Part shown: positions 8,116-16,645 of the stretch, in pieces
Layout: the number at the start of each line of letters is the position of its first letter
Position numbering within the stretch: the first letter of the stretch is position 1
Assembly (NCBI RefSeq): GCF_003265345.1
Contig: NZ_QFWW01000026.1
Span: 519,778 to 583,777, forward strand
DNA from: Lentzea terrae
Lineage (GTDB): Bacteria > Actinomycetota > Actinomycetes > Mycobacteriales > Pseudonocardiaceae
Length of the DNA: 64,000 bases
Direction of reading: 5' to 3'
The notes under the pieces: generated by a model
The model's database searches: none
What the model was told of the DNA's origin: nothing
The model's input: only the letters and a program-made list of their open reading frames with translations
Made by a program: the position numbers and the translations under genes

Positions 8116-8913
8116 GTGACCCGGTCCCCCGAACCGCCCCCAGCGCACGTGCGTGCGGCGTTCGGGGCCCGTGACGCCGAGCCAGAGCTCATCGACGGCG
8201 GCCCGGCGTGGCGCTGCGGCGACGCCACTATCCGCCCTGCGCCCAAGCCGGCGGAGGCCACCTGGATCGCCAAGACCCTCGACGGCCTGGACGTGCCGAA
8301 CCTGCGCATCGGCAGACCGTTGAGATCCACCGACGGCCGCTACGTCGTCGGCGGCTGGTCGGCCACCAAGTTCCTCGCCGGTCGGGCCGAGGCACGCCAC
8401 GACGAGGTCATCGCCGTGGCCCAGCGCCTGCACCAGGCCACGGCCGAGCTGCCCAAGCCCCGCTTCCTCGACGTGCGCACGGACGTGTTCGCCGTCGCCG
8501 ACCGCAAGGCGTGGGGCGAGGACGACGTGCCGCTCGACGCGGACCTCGGCGGCAGGCTGTTCGACCTGCTCAAGGACACGCAGAAGCCGCTCAACCTGAG
8601 GTCTCAGGTCGTGCACGGCGACCTGTTCGGCAACGTGCTGTTCGCCGGCAACGCGCCGCCCGCCGTCATCGACTTCACCGCGTACTGGCGCCCCGCCGAG
8701 TGGGCCGCCGCCGTGATCGCGGTGGACGCCGTCGCGTGGGGTGGCGCGGACCCCGGCCTGTTCAAGCGCTGGAGCCACCTGAGCGAGTGGACGCAGGTGC
8801 TGGTGCGCGCGACCCTCTTCCGGTTGGCAGTGCATGCTTTGCACCCGTTGTCAACGTCACAGTCCTTTGCGGGCTTGGAAAGAGCTGCTCACCACGTGAC
8901 AGCACTGCTCTGA
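8116..8913 (+). CDS. TIGR02569-type phosphotransferase-fold protein
   Basis: A 265-residue protein of the kind found beside moeZ in actinobacteria (TIGR02569 family). It has a kinase-like C-terminal catalytic region: VVHGDLFGNVLF resembles the HGDxxxxN loop of aminoglycoside phosphotransferases and VIDFTAYWR the following metal-binding Asp. The N-terminal glycine-rich loop is not obvious. The substrate is unknown. The GTG start follows shortly after the moeZ stem-loop, and the gene ends 69 bp before the nitrate reductase. Confidence 0.7.
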   Translation: MTRSPEPPPAHVRAAFGARDAEPELIDGGPAWRCGDATIRPAPKPAEATWIAKTLDGLDVPNLRIGRPLRSTDGRYVVGGWSATKFLAGRAEARHDEVIAVAQRLHQATAELPKPRFLDVRTDVFAVADRKAWGEDDVPLDADLGGRLFDLLKDTQKPLNLRSQVVHGDLFGNVLFAGNAPPAVIDFTAYWRPAEWAAAVIAVDAVAWGGADPGLFKRWSHLSEWTQVLVRATLFRLAVHALHPLSTSQSFAGLERAAHHVTALL

Positions 8914-8932
8914 GCTGACAACTTTCCACGTT

Positions 8933-8973
8933 CGAAACATTGCGGAGCTTCGGGTTAACAGGCGCTTCTTAGC
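8933..8973 (+). promoter_or_regulatory. Candidate nitrogen-control region of the nitrate reductase gene
   Basis: An element beginning CGAAACATTGCGG (8933-8954) is almost the same as one upstream of nirB (18 of 21 bases). It is followed by GTTAAC-N6-TTCTTAGC (8955-8973), which matches a segment before narK. GlnR and NnaR jointly control these genes in Streptomyces and mycobacteria. GlnR sites have GTnAC and GAAAC halves with six bases between, which these sequences resemble only partly. Confidence 0.5.
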
Positions 8974-8982
8974 GTCAGCGGC

Positions 8983-10938
8983 GTGACCCATTGCCCCTAC
9001 TGCGCGCTGCAGTGCTCCATGAGCGTCATCGACGGCCAGGTAGCCCCTGGCCCCGGTGGGCTGTGCCAGAAGGGCTGGACGGCGGGGGAGCTGCTGCGCC
9101 ATCCAGGCCGCCTCACCACGCCGTTGCTGCACGGTGAGCCCGTCTCGTGGGACGAGGCGCTGGACTTCGTCGCGTCCCGGATCAAGGAGTTCGAGCCCGA
9201 CGAGGTCGCCGTGTTCGGCGGCGGTGGGCTGACCAACGAGAAGGCGTACCTGCTCGGCAAGTTCGCGCGGGTAGCCCTGAAGACTTCGCAGATCGACTAC
9301 AACGGCCGGTTCTGCATGTCCTCCGCGGCCGCGGCGGGCAACAAGGCGTTCGGGCTGGACCGCGGGCTGCCGTTCCCGCTTTCGGATCTGCGTTCCGCCG
9401 ACACGGTGCTGCTGGCCGGCTCGAACCCGGCCGAGACCATGCCGCCGTTCCTGCGCCACCTGGAGGGCGCGCGGCTGATCGTCATCGACCCGCGCCGCAC
9501 GCCGACGGCCGAGCGCGCGACGTTGCACCTGCAGCCCGCGCCGGGCACGGACCTGGCGCTGGCGCTGGGGTTGCTGCACACGGCCGTGATCGAGGGCGTG
9601 ATCGACAAGGAGTTCATCTCCTCGCGCACCTCCGGCTTCGACGACGCGTGGCGGATCGCGGCGCAGTGGTGGCCCGAGCACACCGAACGCGTCACCGGCG
9701 TCTCCGCCGCTGACCAGCGCGCTGCGGTGCACATGCTGGCCGGGCGGTCGTACATCCTGACCGGCCGCGGCACCGAGCAGCACGCGTCCGGCACCGACAA
9801 CGTCTCGGCGTGGATCAACCTGGCGCTGGCGCTGGGCCTGCCCGGCCGAGTCGGCTCCGGCTACGGCTGTCTGACGGGCCAGGGCAACGGTCAGGGTGGC
9901 CGTGAGCACGGCCAGAAGGCCGACCAGCTGCCCGGTTACCGCAAGCTCGACGACCCCGTGGCGCGCAAGCACATCATGGAGGTCTGGGGCGTCGACTGGC
10001 TGCCTGGCGTTGGCCGCAGCGCGTACGAGCTGCTGAACGCCGACGACCTCAAGGCGATGCTGGTGTTCGGCAGCAACCCGGTGGTGTCGGCGCCGCGCGC
10101 GTCCGGCGTCGCGGAGCGTTTGAAGGCACTGGACCTGTTGGTCGTGGCGGACTTCGTGATGTCCGAGACCGCTGCGATGGCCGACGTCGTGTTCCCGGTC
10201 ACGCAGTGGGCCGAGGAAGACGGCACGATGACCAACCTCGAAGGCCGGATCATCAGGCGCCGCAAGGCACTCGACCCACCGGCCGGCGTGCGCAGCGACC
10301 TGCACCTCATCCACGGCCTGGCCGCGCGCCTCGGTTGCGCGGAGAAGTTCCTGACCGAGCCGAAGGAAGTGTTCGAGGAGCTGCGCAGGGCGTCGGCCGG
10401 CGGCCCGTCCGACTACTCGGGCGTGACCTACGAGCGGCTGGACGAAGAGCAGCTGCACTGGCCGGTGCCGTCCGTCGATCATCCAGGCACACCAAGGCTA
10501 TTCCTCGACCGGTTCGCGCACGCCGACGGCCTGGCGCGGTTCATCCCGGTCGACCACCGCGGCCCGGCAGAACCGCCGGACGAGGAGTTCCCGTTGCAGG
10601 CCACCACTGGGCGGGTCCTGCAGCACTACCAGTCGGGTGCGCAGACGCGGCGGATCGGCGAACTGGTGAAGGCAGTTCCCGAGATGTACGTGGAAGTGCA
10701 CCCGGACACGGCCGCACGGGCTGGGCTCACGCCGAACGAGCCCGCGCACGTCGTGTCCAGGAGGGGCCGAGTGACCGCGATGGTGCGGTGCGTGCCGAGC
10801 ATGCGCGTCGACGCGGTGTTCCTGCCGTTCCACTTCCCCGGTGACGGGCGGGCGAACCTGCTCACCAACCCCGCGCTCGATCCCACGAGCCGGATGCCCG
10901 AGTTCAAGGTCTGCGCGGTGCGATTGGAGCGGGCATGA
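8983..10938 (+). CDS. nasA: Assimilatory nitrate reductase catalytic subunit
   Basis: A 651-residue molybdopterin oxidoreductase. The [4Fe-4S] ligands C4, C7, C11 and C28 start almost at the N-terminus, followed by the two central Mo-bis-MGD domains (GRFCMSSAAAAGNKAFG; GSNPAETMPPFL; CLTGQGNGQGGREHG) and a C-terminal MopB-binding domain (TTGRVLQHYQSGAQTRR). It reduces nitrate to nitrite in the cytoplasm. The GTG at 8983 leaves only three residues before the first cysteine, and no strong ribosome-binding site is seen. The stop overlaps the ATG of its reductase partner (ATGA). Electron donor, transporter and nitrite reductase follow. Confidence 0.9.
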   Translation: MTHCPYCALQCSMSVIDGQVAPGPGGLCQKGWTAGELLRHPGRLTTPLLHGEPVSWDEALDFVASRIKEFEPDEVAVFGGGGLTNEKAYLLGKFARVALKTSQIDYNGRFCMSSAAAAGNKAFGLDRGLPFPLSDLRSADTVLLAGSNPAETMPPFLRHLEGARLIVIDPRRTPTAERATLHLQPAPGTDLALALGLLHTAVIEGVIDKEFISSRTSGFDDAWRIAAQWWPEHTERVTGVSAADQRAAVHMLAGRSYILTGRGTEQHASGTDNVSAWINLALALGLPGRVGSGYGCLTGQGNGQGGREHGQKADQLPGYRKLDDPVARKHIMEVWGVDWLPGVGRSAYELLNADDLKAMLVFGSNPVVSAPRASGVAERLKALDLLVVADFVMSETAAMADVVFPVTQWAEEDGTMTNLEGRIIRRRKALDPPAGVRSDLHLIHGLAARLGCAEKFLTEPKEVFEELRRASAGGPSDYSGVTYERLDEEQLHWPVPSVDHPGTPRLFLDRFAHADGLARFIPVDHRGPAEPPDEEFPLQATTGRVLQHYQSGAQTRRIGELVKAVPEMYVEVHPDTAARAGLTPNEPAHVVSRRGRVTAMVRCVPSMRVDAVFLPFHFPGDGRANLLTNPALDPTSRMPEFKVCAVRLERA

Positions 10939-12362
10939 GGCGAATCGTGATCGTTGGCTACGGCATGGCGGGCGCTCGGTTGGCGGACGAGCTGCGTCGT
11001 CGTGACCAGGACATCTCCATCACCATCATCGGCGCCGAGCCGCACGCCGCGTACAACCGCGTGCTGCTCTCGACGGTGGTCGCCGGGACCATGACACCGG
11101 AGTCGACGCGGCTGCACGACGAGAAGTGGGCCGCCGAGCACAACATCGACCTGCGGCTGGGCCAGGACGTTCAGGCGATCGATCGGGCGAGTCGAACCGT
11201 CACGGTCTCCGACGAGCCCATTCCGTACGACGCACTGGTGCTCGCGACCGGCAGCACCCCCTGGGTTCCACCGGCGGAAGGTCTCCTCGAAGACGGCAAG
11301 CTCGCGGCCGGCGTCGTGGCTTTCCGGACGCTCGACGACTGCGCCGAGATCGAGGCCAAGGCCCACAAGGGCGCACCCGTCGTCGTCCTGGGCGGCGGCC
11401 TCCTCGGCATCGAGGCTGCGCGCGGCCTGGCCGGACGCGGCTGCCTCGTCACCGTCGTCCACCCGGTCGGCCACCTGATGGAACGCCAGCTCGACCCCGG
11501 TGCGGGCGGCGTTCTCGCCCGGACGTTGGGCCAGCTCGGCATCGAGTTCAAGTTGAACGCACTGGCCGCCAAGTACCTCCCCGGCGACGGCCTGATCCTC
11601 GACGACGGCACCCACGTGCCCGCCGAGCTCGTCGTGGTCTCCGCAGGTGTCCGCGCCGAGACGTCGCTGGCGGTCGAGGCAGGCCTGGAGGTCGACCGCG
11701 GCATCGTCGTGGACGACACCCTGCGCACCAGCGACCCGCGCATCCACGCGATCGGCGACTGCGCCCAGCACCCCGGCACGGTGTCGGGCCTGGTGCAGCC
11801 GGCCTGGGACCAGGCCGCGGTGCTCGCCGACCGGCTGACCGGCGCCAACCCGGCGTCCCGGTACCGCGGCACGTCCGTGGTGACGCGGTTGAAGGCACGT
11901 GACGTGGATCTCGCGGCGCTCGGCGACGTGCACACCGACGTGGACTGCCCCGACTCCGAAGTCCTGTGCTTCCAGGAACCTTCGCGCGGCCGGTACGCGA
12001 AGCTCGTGCTCCGCGACGACCGGGTGACGGGCGCGATCGTGCTGGGCGCACCGGATGCGGCCGCGACGATCACCCAGCTCTACGACCGCGGCATCCCCGC
12101 GCCGACCGACCGGCTCGCGTTGCTGCTGGGCCGTGCGTTGCCTGCGGAAGCGGCCAGCCCGGCGGATCTGCCGTCCAGTGCGGTGATCTGCCGGTGCAAC
12201 ACCGTTTCCAAGGGACAGATCGTGTCGGCCTGGCGTGCGGGCGCGGAGACGGTGCCCGAAATCGCCCAGGCCACCCGCGCGACCACCGGTTGTGGTGGGT
12301 GCAAGGACGCTGTGTGCGGGCTCGTTGACTGGCTGTCGGCCTCACAACCGCAGATCGCGTGA
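10935..12362 (+). CDS. NAD(P)H-FAD reductase with BFD [2Fe-2S] domain, partner of nitrate reductase
   Basis: A 475-residue flavoprotein like the N-terminal half of NirB or the NasB electron-transfer subunits. The FAD loop (VGYGMAG) is at residues 7-13, a second Rossmann loop (LGGGLLGIEAA) binds NAD(P)H, and the C-terminal BFD-like cluster has C419, C421, C453 and C456. It should pass electrons from NAD(P)H to the nitrate reductase. The ATG overlaps the TGA of that gene, indicating coupled translation and a 1:1 complex. It has no sirohaem domain, so it is not itself a nitrite reductase. Confidence 0.85.
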   Translation: MRRIVIVGYGMAGARLADELRRRDQDISITIIGAEPHAAYNRVLLSTVVAGTMTPESTRLHDEKWAAEHNIDLRLGQDVQAIDRASRTVTVSDEPIPYDALVLATGSTPWVPPAEGLLEDGKLAAGVVAFRTLDDCAEIEAKAHKGAPVVVLGGGLLGIEAARGLAGRGCLVTVVHPVGHLMERQLDPGAGGVLARTLGQLGIEFKLNALAAKYLPGDGLILDDGTHVPAELVVVSAGVRAETSLAVEAGLEVDRGIVVDDTLRTSDPRIHAIGDCAQHPGTVSGLVQPAWDQAAVLADRLTGANPASRYRGTSVVTRLKARDVDLAALGDVHTDVDCPDSEVLCFQEPSRGRYAKLVLRDDRVTGAIVLGAPDAAATITQLYDRGIPAPTDRLALLLGRALPAEAASPADLPSSAVICRCNTVSKGQIVSAWRAGAETVPEIAQATRATTGCGGCKDAVCGLVDWLSASQPQIA

Positions 12363-12366
12363 TGTG

Positions 12367-12386
12367 CGGCGGAGTTGCCTCCGCCG
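12367..12386. terminator. Small stem-loop after the nitrate reductase pair
   Basis: An 8-bp GC stem (12367-12374 with 12379-12386) and TTGC loop begin five bases after the stop codon. No T-run follows, so it may be a weak terminator or an attenuating hairpin before narK. Confidence 0.4.
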
Positions 12387-12405
12387 TCATCCGCCAGAAC
12401 CCCTT

Positions 12406-12425
12406 GGTAATGCGCGGTTCTTAGC
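12406..12425 (+). promoter_or_regulatory. Element shared by the narK and nitrate reductase upstream regions
   Basis: GGTAAT-N6-TTCTTAGC lies 37-56 bases before narK and matches the TTAAC-N6-TTCTTAGC segment before the nitrate reductase gene (8956-8973). It probably reports a shared promoter or activator site. Confidence 0.4.
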
Positions 12426-12461
12426 TTTTTCGGCAACCGCCGACCCCTGTGGAGGACATAC

Positions 12462-13766
12462 ATGAGCCGCTGGATCGAGCACTGGGAGCCGGAGAAGCCC
12501 GAGTTCTGGGAGAGCAAGGGCAAGCGGATCGCCCGCAAGAACCTCGTGTTCTCCATCCTCGCGGAGAACCTCGGGTTCAGCGTCTGGGTGCTGATGAGCA
12601 TCGTCGTCGTGAGCCTGGGCTCCGTCGGCTTCAACTTCAGCGTCGGCCAGCAGTTCTGGCTGCTGATCGTGCCGAACCTGGTCGGTGCGGCCCTTCGGGT
12701 GCCCTACACGTTCGCGGTGCCGAAGTTCGGTGGCCGGGTGTGGACGACGATCAGCGCAGGGTTGCTGCTGATCCCGTGCGCGATGCTCACCTACGCCGTG
12801 ACGACGCCGGGCACGCCGTACTGGTTCTTCCTGCTCACCTCGGCCGCGATGGGCCTCGGCGGTGGCAACTTCTCGTCGTCGATGGCGAACATCTCGTTCT
12901 TCTACCCGGAGGGCAAGAAGGGCCTGGCGCTCGGGCTGAACGCGGCCGGCGGCAACCTCGGTGTCGCGATCACGCAGCTCCTCGTGCCGATCGTCATCAC
13001 CATCGGCACCGGCATCCACCTCGCCTACGCCGCGCTGATCTGGATGCCGTTCATCCTGATCGCCACCGCCTGTGCGTGGTTCTTCATGGACAGCCTCACC
13101 CAGGCCAAGCCGGACGGGCAGTCCTACAAGCTGGCCATGTCCAACAAGCACACCTGGGTGATGTCGTTCCTGTACATCGGCACGTTCGGGTCGTTCATCG
13201 GGTTCTCGTTCGCGTTCCCGTCGCTGATCAAGATCAGCTTTGTGGACTACAAGGGCTGGGTGGCGCTGGCCTTCCTCGGCGCGCTGATCGGCTCGATCGC
13301 CCGTCCGGCCGGCGGGTGGCTGGCTGACCGGATCGGCGGCGCGAAGGTGACGCTCTGGACGTTCGTCGGGCTTGGATTGGGCACGATCGGCGTCATGACC
13401 AGCGTGGACATGAAGAGCTTCCCGCTGTTCTTCACCTCGTTCATCGCGCTGTTCATCCTGGCGGGCGTGGGCAACGGCTCGACCTACCGGATGATCCCAG
13501 CGATCTTCAAGACGCAGTCGGACGACGACAAGTCGGCCAAGCGGCAGGCCGCCGCGGTGGTCGGTATCGCGGGTGCGATCGGCGCGGCCGGTGGCGTGCT
13601 GGTGAACCTCGTCTTCAAGTTCTCGCTGGAGGGCAGCAAGACGCTCACGCCCGCGCTGACCGCGATCCTCGTCTTCTACGGGCTGTGCCTGGTCACGACG
13701 TGGTGGTTCTACCTGCGGCGCACCGTGTTCGCGGAGCGTCCTTCGCTCGCCTACGCGGGCGTGTGA
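12462..13766 (+). CDS. narK: NarK-type nitrate/nitrite transporter (MFS)
   Basis: A 434-residue polytopic membrane protein with about 12 hydrophobic helices. It carries the two nitrate-signature regions, one around GLGGGNFSSSMANISFFYPE (about 130-149) and the glycine-rich GLNAAGGNLGVAI just after it, and a second GVGNGSTYRMIPAIF segment in the C-terminal half. It should import nitrate or exchange it with nitrite across the cytoplasmic membrane. The ATG is preceded by GGAGG. Its place between nitrate and nitrite reductase genes supports an assimilatory role. Confidence 0.9.
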   Translation: MSRWIEHWEPEKPEFWESKGKRIARKNLVFSILAENLGFSVWVLMSIVVVSLGSVGFNFSVGQQFWLLIVPNLVGAALRVPYTFAVPKFGGRVWTTISAGLLLIPCAMLTYAVTTPGTPYWFFLLTSAAMGLGGGNFSSSMANISFFYPEGKKGLALGLNAAGGNLGVAITQLLVPIVITIGTGIHLAYAALIWMPFILIATACAWFFMDSLTQAKPDGQSYKLAMSNKHTWVMSFLYIGTFGSFIGFSFAFPSLIKISFVDYKGWVALAFLGALIGSIARPAGGWLADRIGGAKVTLWTFVGLGLGTIGVMTSVDMKSFPLFFTSFIALFILAGVGNGSTYRMIPAIFKTQSDDDKSAKRQAAAVVGIAGAIGAAGGVLVNLVFKFSLEGSKTLTPALTAILVFYGLCLVTTWWFYLRRTVFAERPSLAYAGV

Positions 13767-13800
13767 CGCACATCGCGCTGACCTGCGGAGAGAGTTTCCT

Positions 13801-13832
13801 TTAACAACCGCGAAATATTGCGGACCTTGGGA
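13801..13832 (+). promoter_or_regulatory. Candidate GlnR/NnaR control region of nirB
   Basis: TTAAC-N6-GAAAT (13801-13816) matches the spacing of a GlnR half-site pair. The overlapping segment from 13811 repeats the element found before the nitrate reductase gene. A possible promoter (TTGGGA, 18 bases, GCATAC) lies at 13827-13856, followed by the AAGGAGGG ribosome-binding site. Confidence 0.5.
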
Positions 13833-13877
13833 TGACACGCCGCCCGGTGAGCATACCGGGTGAAGGAGGGATGCCCG

Positions 13878-16334
13878 ATGACTCAGACCTTGGTCGTGAT
13901 CGGTAACGGCATGGTCGGCCACCGGCTCGTTGAGATCCTCCGCGACTCGTCCTGGCGGATCGTGGTGTTCGGCGAGGAATCCCGGCCCGCCTACGACCGT
14001 GTCGCGCTGTCGTCCTATGTGGACACGTGGAGCTCGGCCGACCTGGAGCTCGCGCCGTTGACCGGTTGCGAGCTCCGGCTCGGCGAGAAGGCTGTTTCCG
14101 TGGACAGGGAACGGCGTGTGGTGGTCGGTGCGTCCGGTGTCGAGGTGCAGTACGACGCGCTGGTGCTGGCCACCGGTTCGGTGCCGTTCGTGCCGCCGGT
14201 GCCCGGTCGTGATCTGCCCGGCTGCCACGTCTACCGGACCATCGACGACCTGGACGACATCCGGGCGACCGTCGAGGCCGCTGACCGGCCAGGCCGGCAC
14301 TCCGGCATGGTGCTCGGCGGTGGCCTGCTCGGGTTGGAGGCGGCCAACGCGTTGCGCGGCATGGGAGTCTCGCCGCACGTCGTGGAGCTCGCGCCGCGGC
14401 TGATGCCGATCCAGGTCGACGACGGCGGTGCCGGGCTGCTGAAGCGGCTGGTCGAGAAGCTCGACCTCACCGTGCACACCGGCACGTCGGCTTCCTCCAT
14501 CGAACGCGACGGCACGCGGCTGATCGCCAAGCTGGCCAACGGGGTCGAGCTCGACCTCGACGTCGTGGTGTTCAGCGCGGGCATCCGGCCGCGCACTGAT
14601 CTGGACCTCGGGCTGGAGCTGGGACCGCGGGGCGGTTACCTGGTCGACGCCGCCTGCCGGACCGCCGACCCGCGGGTGTTCGCGATCGGCGAGTGCGCCT
14701 CCGTCGAGGGCGTGGCCTACGGGCTCGTCGCTCCCGGTTACGCGATGGCCGAGGTCGTGGCGGACCAGATTTCCGGTGGCACGAAGGTGTTCCCCGGTGC
14801 GGACATGTCCACCAAACTGAAGCTGCTCGGTGTGGACGTGGCGTCGTTCGGTGACGCGCACGCCACTACTGAGGGTGCGCTGGAAGTCGTCGTCAACAAC
14901 GCGGTTGCCGGCACCTACAGCAAGCTCGTCGTGTCGGACGACGCGAAGACGTTGCTCGGTGGCGTGCTCGTCGGTGACGCTTCGGCGTATCCGTCGCTGC
15001 GGCCGATGGTGGGCAAGGAAGTTCCGGCCGCCCTGCTGCAGCCGGGTGGGTCCGTCGACCTCGAAATGCCTGCGGACGCCCAGGTCTGCTCGTGTCACGC
15101 GGTGACCAAGCAGACGATCACCGACGCCATCCAGTCCGGTGTCGCGTGCGACGTGGCCGAGCTCAAGGCGTGCACCAAGGCCGGCACGGGTTGTGGTTCG
15201 TGCGTGCCGATGCTGAAGAAGCTGCTCACCGACTGCGGTGTAGAGCAGTCCAAGGCGCTGTGCGAGCACTTCACGTACTCGCGTGCCGAGCTGTTCGAGA
15301 TCATTCGGGCGACGCGCATCACCACGTTCACGGCGGTGGTCGAGAAGCACGGCACCGGGCGTGGTTGCGACATCTGCAAGCCTGCCGTGGCCTCGATCCT
15401 GGCCTCGCTGAACAACGGGCACATCCTCGGCGAGACGCAGGTCTCGTTGCAGGACACCAACGACAGGTTCCTGGCGAACCTGCAGCGCAACGGCACGTAC
15501 TCGGTCGTGCCGCGCATCCCCGGCGGCGAGATCACGCCGGAGAAGCTGATCGTCATCGGTGAGGTGGCCCGCGACTACGGGCTCTACACGAAGATCACCG
15601 GCGGTCAGCGCATCGACCTGTTCGGCGCGACCGTCGACCAGCTGCCGGAGATCTGGCGCCGTCTGGTCGACGCGGGCTTCGAGTCCGGCCACGCGTACGG
15701 CAAGGCCTTGCGCACGGTGAAGTCCTGCGTCGGCACGACCTGGTGCCGCTACGGCGTCCAGGACTCGGTGGGGCTCGCCATCGAGCTGGAGCTGCGCTAC
15801 CGCGGCCTGCGTTCGCCGCACAAGCTCAAGTCGGCCGTCTCCGGTTGCGCTCGCGAGTGTGCCGAGGCGCGCGGCAAGGACTTCGGCGTCATCGCCACCG
15901 AGAACGGCTGGAACCTCTACGTGGGCGGCAACGGCGGCTTCACGCCGCGCCACGCGGACCTTCTGGTGTCCGATGTGGACACCGAGACGCTGATCAAGGT
16001 GATCGACCGGTTCCTGATGTTCTACATCCGGACCGCCGACCGGCTGCAGCGCACCTCGGCGTGGCTGGAGGGGCTCGACGGCGGGCTCGACCACCTGCGC
16101 GAGGTCGTGGTCGACGACAAGCTCGGCATCTGCGACGACCTGGAAGCCGCGATGGCCGCGCACGTCGACGACTACGCCGACGAGTGGCGCGGTGTGCTGG
16201 AGGACCCGGAGAAGCTGGCGCGGTTCACGTCGTTCGTGAACGCGCCGGGCACGCCGGACCCCACGATCTCGTTCCGCGCTGAGCGTGGTCAGCGCGTTCC
16301 TGTCCAGCTCGGGATTCCGGAGGTCGTCAGGTGA
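13878..16334 (+). CDS. nirB: Assimilatory nitrite reductase large subunit NirB
   Basis: An 818-residue NADH-dependent nitrite reductase. It has an FAD/NAD(P)H-binding pyridine nucleotide-disulphide module (residues 1-about 390), two BFD-like [2Fe-2S] segments (VCSCHAVTK with CGSC, and GRGCDICKPA) and a C-terminal sirohaem/[4Fe-4S] domain. The cluster cysteines C617, C623, C657 and C661 have the canonical C-x5-C-x33-C-x3-C spacing. It reduces nitrite to ammonium with NirD. The ATG at 13878 is chosen over an in-frame GTG at 13860 because AAGGAGGG lies between them. nirD overlaps the 3' end. Confidence 0.95.
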   Translation: MTQTLVVIGNGMVGHRLVEILRDSSWRIVVFGEESRPAYDRVALSSYVDTWSSADLELAPLTGCELRLGEKAVSVDRERRVVVGASGVEVQYDALVLATGSVPFVPPVPGRDLPGCHVYRTIDDLDDIRATVEAADRPGRHSGMVLGGGLLGLEAANALRGMGVSPHVVELAPRLMPIQVDDGGAGLLKRLVEKLDLTVHTGTSASSIERDGTRLIAKLANGVELDLDVVVFSAGIRPRTDLDLGLELGPRGGYLVDAACRTADPRVFAIGECASVEGVAYGLVAPGYAMAEVVADQISGGTKVFPGADMSTKLKLLGVDVASFGDAHATTEGALEVVVNNAVAGTYSKLVVSDDAKTLLGGVLVGDASAYPSLRPMVGKEVPAALLQPGGSVDLEMPADAQVCSCHAVTKQTITDAIQSGVACDVAELKACTKAGTGCGSCVPMLKKLLTDCGVEQSKALCEHFTYSRAELFEIIRATRITTFTAVVEKHGTGRGCDICKPAVASILASLNNGHILGETQVSLQDTNDRFLANLQRNGTYSVVPRIPGGEITPEKLIVIGEVARDYGLYTKITGGQRIDLFGATVDQLPEIWRRLVDAGFESGHAYGKALRTVKSCVGTTWCRYGVQDSVGLAIELELRYRGLRSPHKLKSAVSGCARECAEARGKDFGVIATENGWNLYVGGNGGFTPRHADLLVSDVDTETLIKVIDRFLMFYIRTADRLQRTSAWLEGLDGGLDHLREVVVDDKLGICDDLEAAMAAHVDDYADEWRGVLEDPEKLARFTSFVNAPGTPDPTISFRAERGQRVPVQLGIPEVVR

Positions 16335-16645
16335 CCGTCGTCTGTGACTTTGAGGTGTTGCGTCCGGAGCAGGGTGTCGCGGCGTTGCTGCCAGACGGCT
16401 CGCAGGTGGCGGTGTTCCTGACCGCCGACGGGACCTTGCACGCGTTGGACAACATCGACCCGTTCAGCGGTGCCGCGGTGCTGTCGCGCGGCATCGTGGG
16501 CGACCGCGGTGGCGTTCCCGTCGTGGTCTCGCCGGTGTACAAGCAGGCTTTCGAGCTGGCGACCGGCAAGTGTCTGGAAGAGCCGTCCGTGTCCGTTGCG
16601 GTGCATCCGGTGCGTGTGCGTGACGGCGTCGTGGAGCTGACATGA
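16331..16645 (+). CDS. nirD: Nitrite reductase small subunit NirD
   Basis: A 104-residue Rieske-fold protein. The Cys/His pairs that bind [2Fe-2S] in true Rieske proteins are absent, as is normal for NirD, which has a structural role beside NirB. DNIDPFSGAAVLSRGIVG and PVVVSPVYKQAFEL are the recognisable segments. The GTG start overlaps the nirB stop (GTGA) and the 3' end overlaps the next gene by four bases, so nirB-nirD-nnaR-chelatase is one tightly coupled operon. Confidence 0.9.
   Translation: MTVVCDFEVLRPEQGVAALLPDGSQVAVFLTADGTLHALDNIDPFSGAAVLSRGIVGDRGGVPVVVSPVYKQAFELATGKCLEEPSVSVAVHPVRVRDGVVELT

Noticed and set aside
12387..16163. Very long minus-strand open frame opposite narK and nirB (over 1200 codons)
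   Set aside because: It is a by-product of GC-rich third positions in the real plus-strand genes; its product is Arg/His/Gln-rich, low in complexity and resembles no family.
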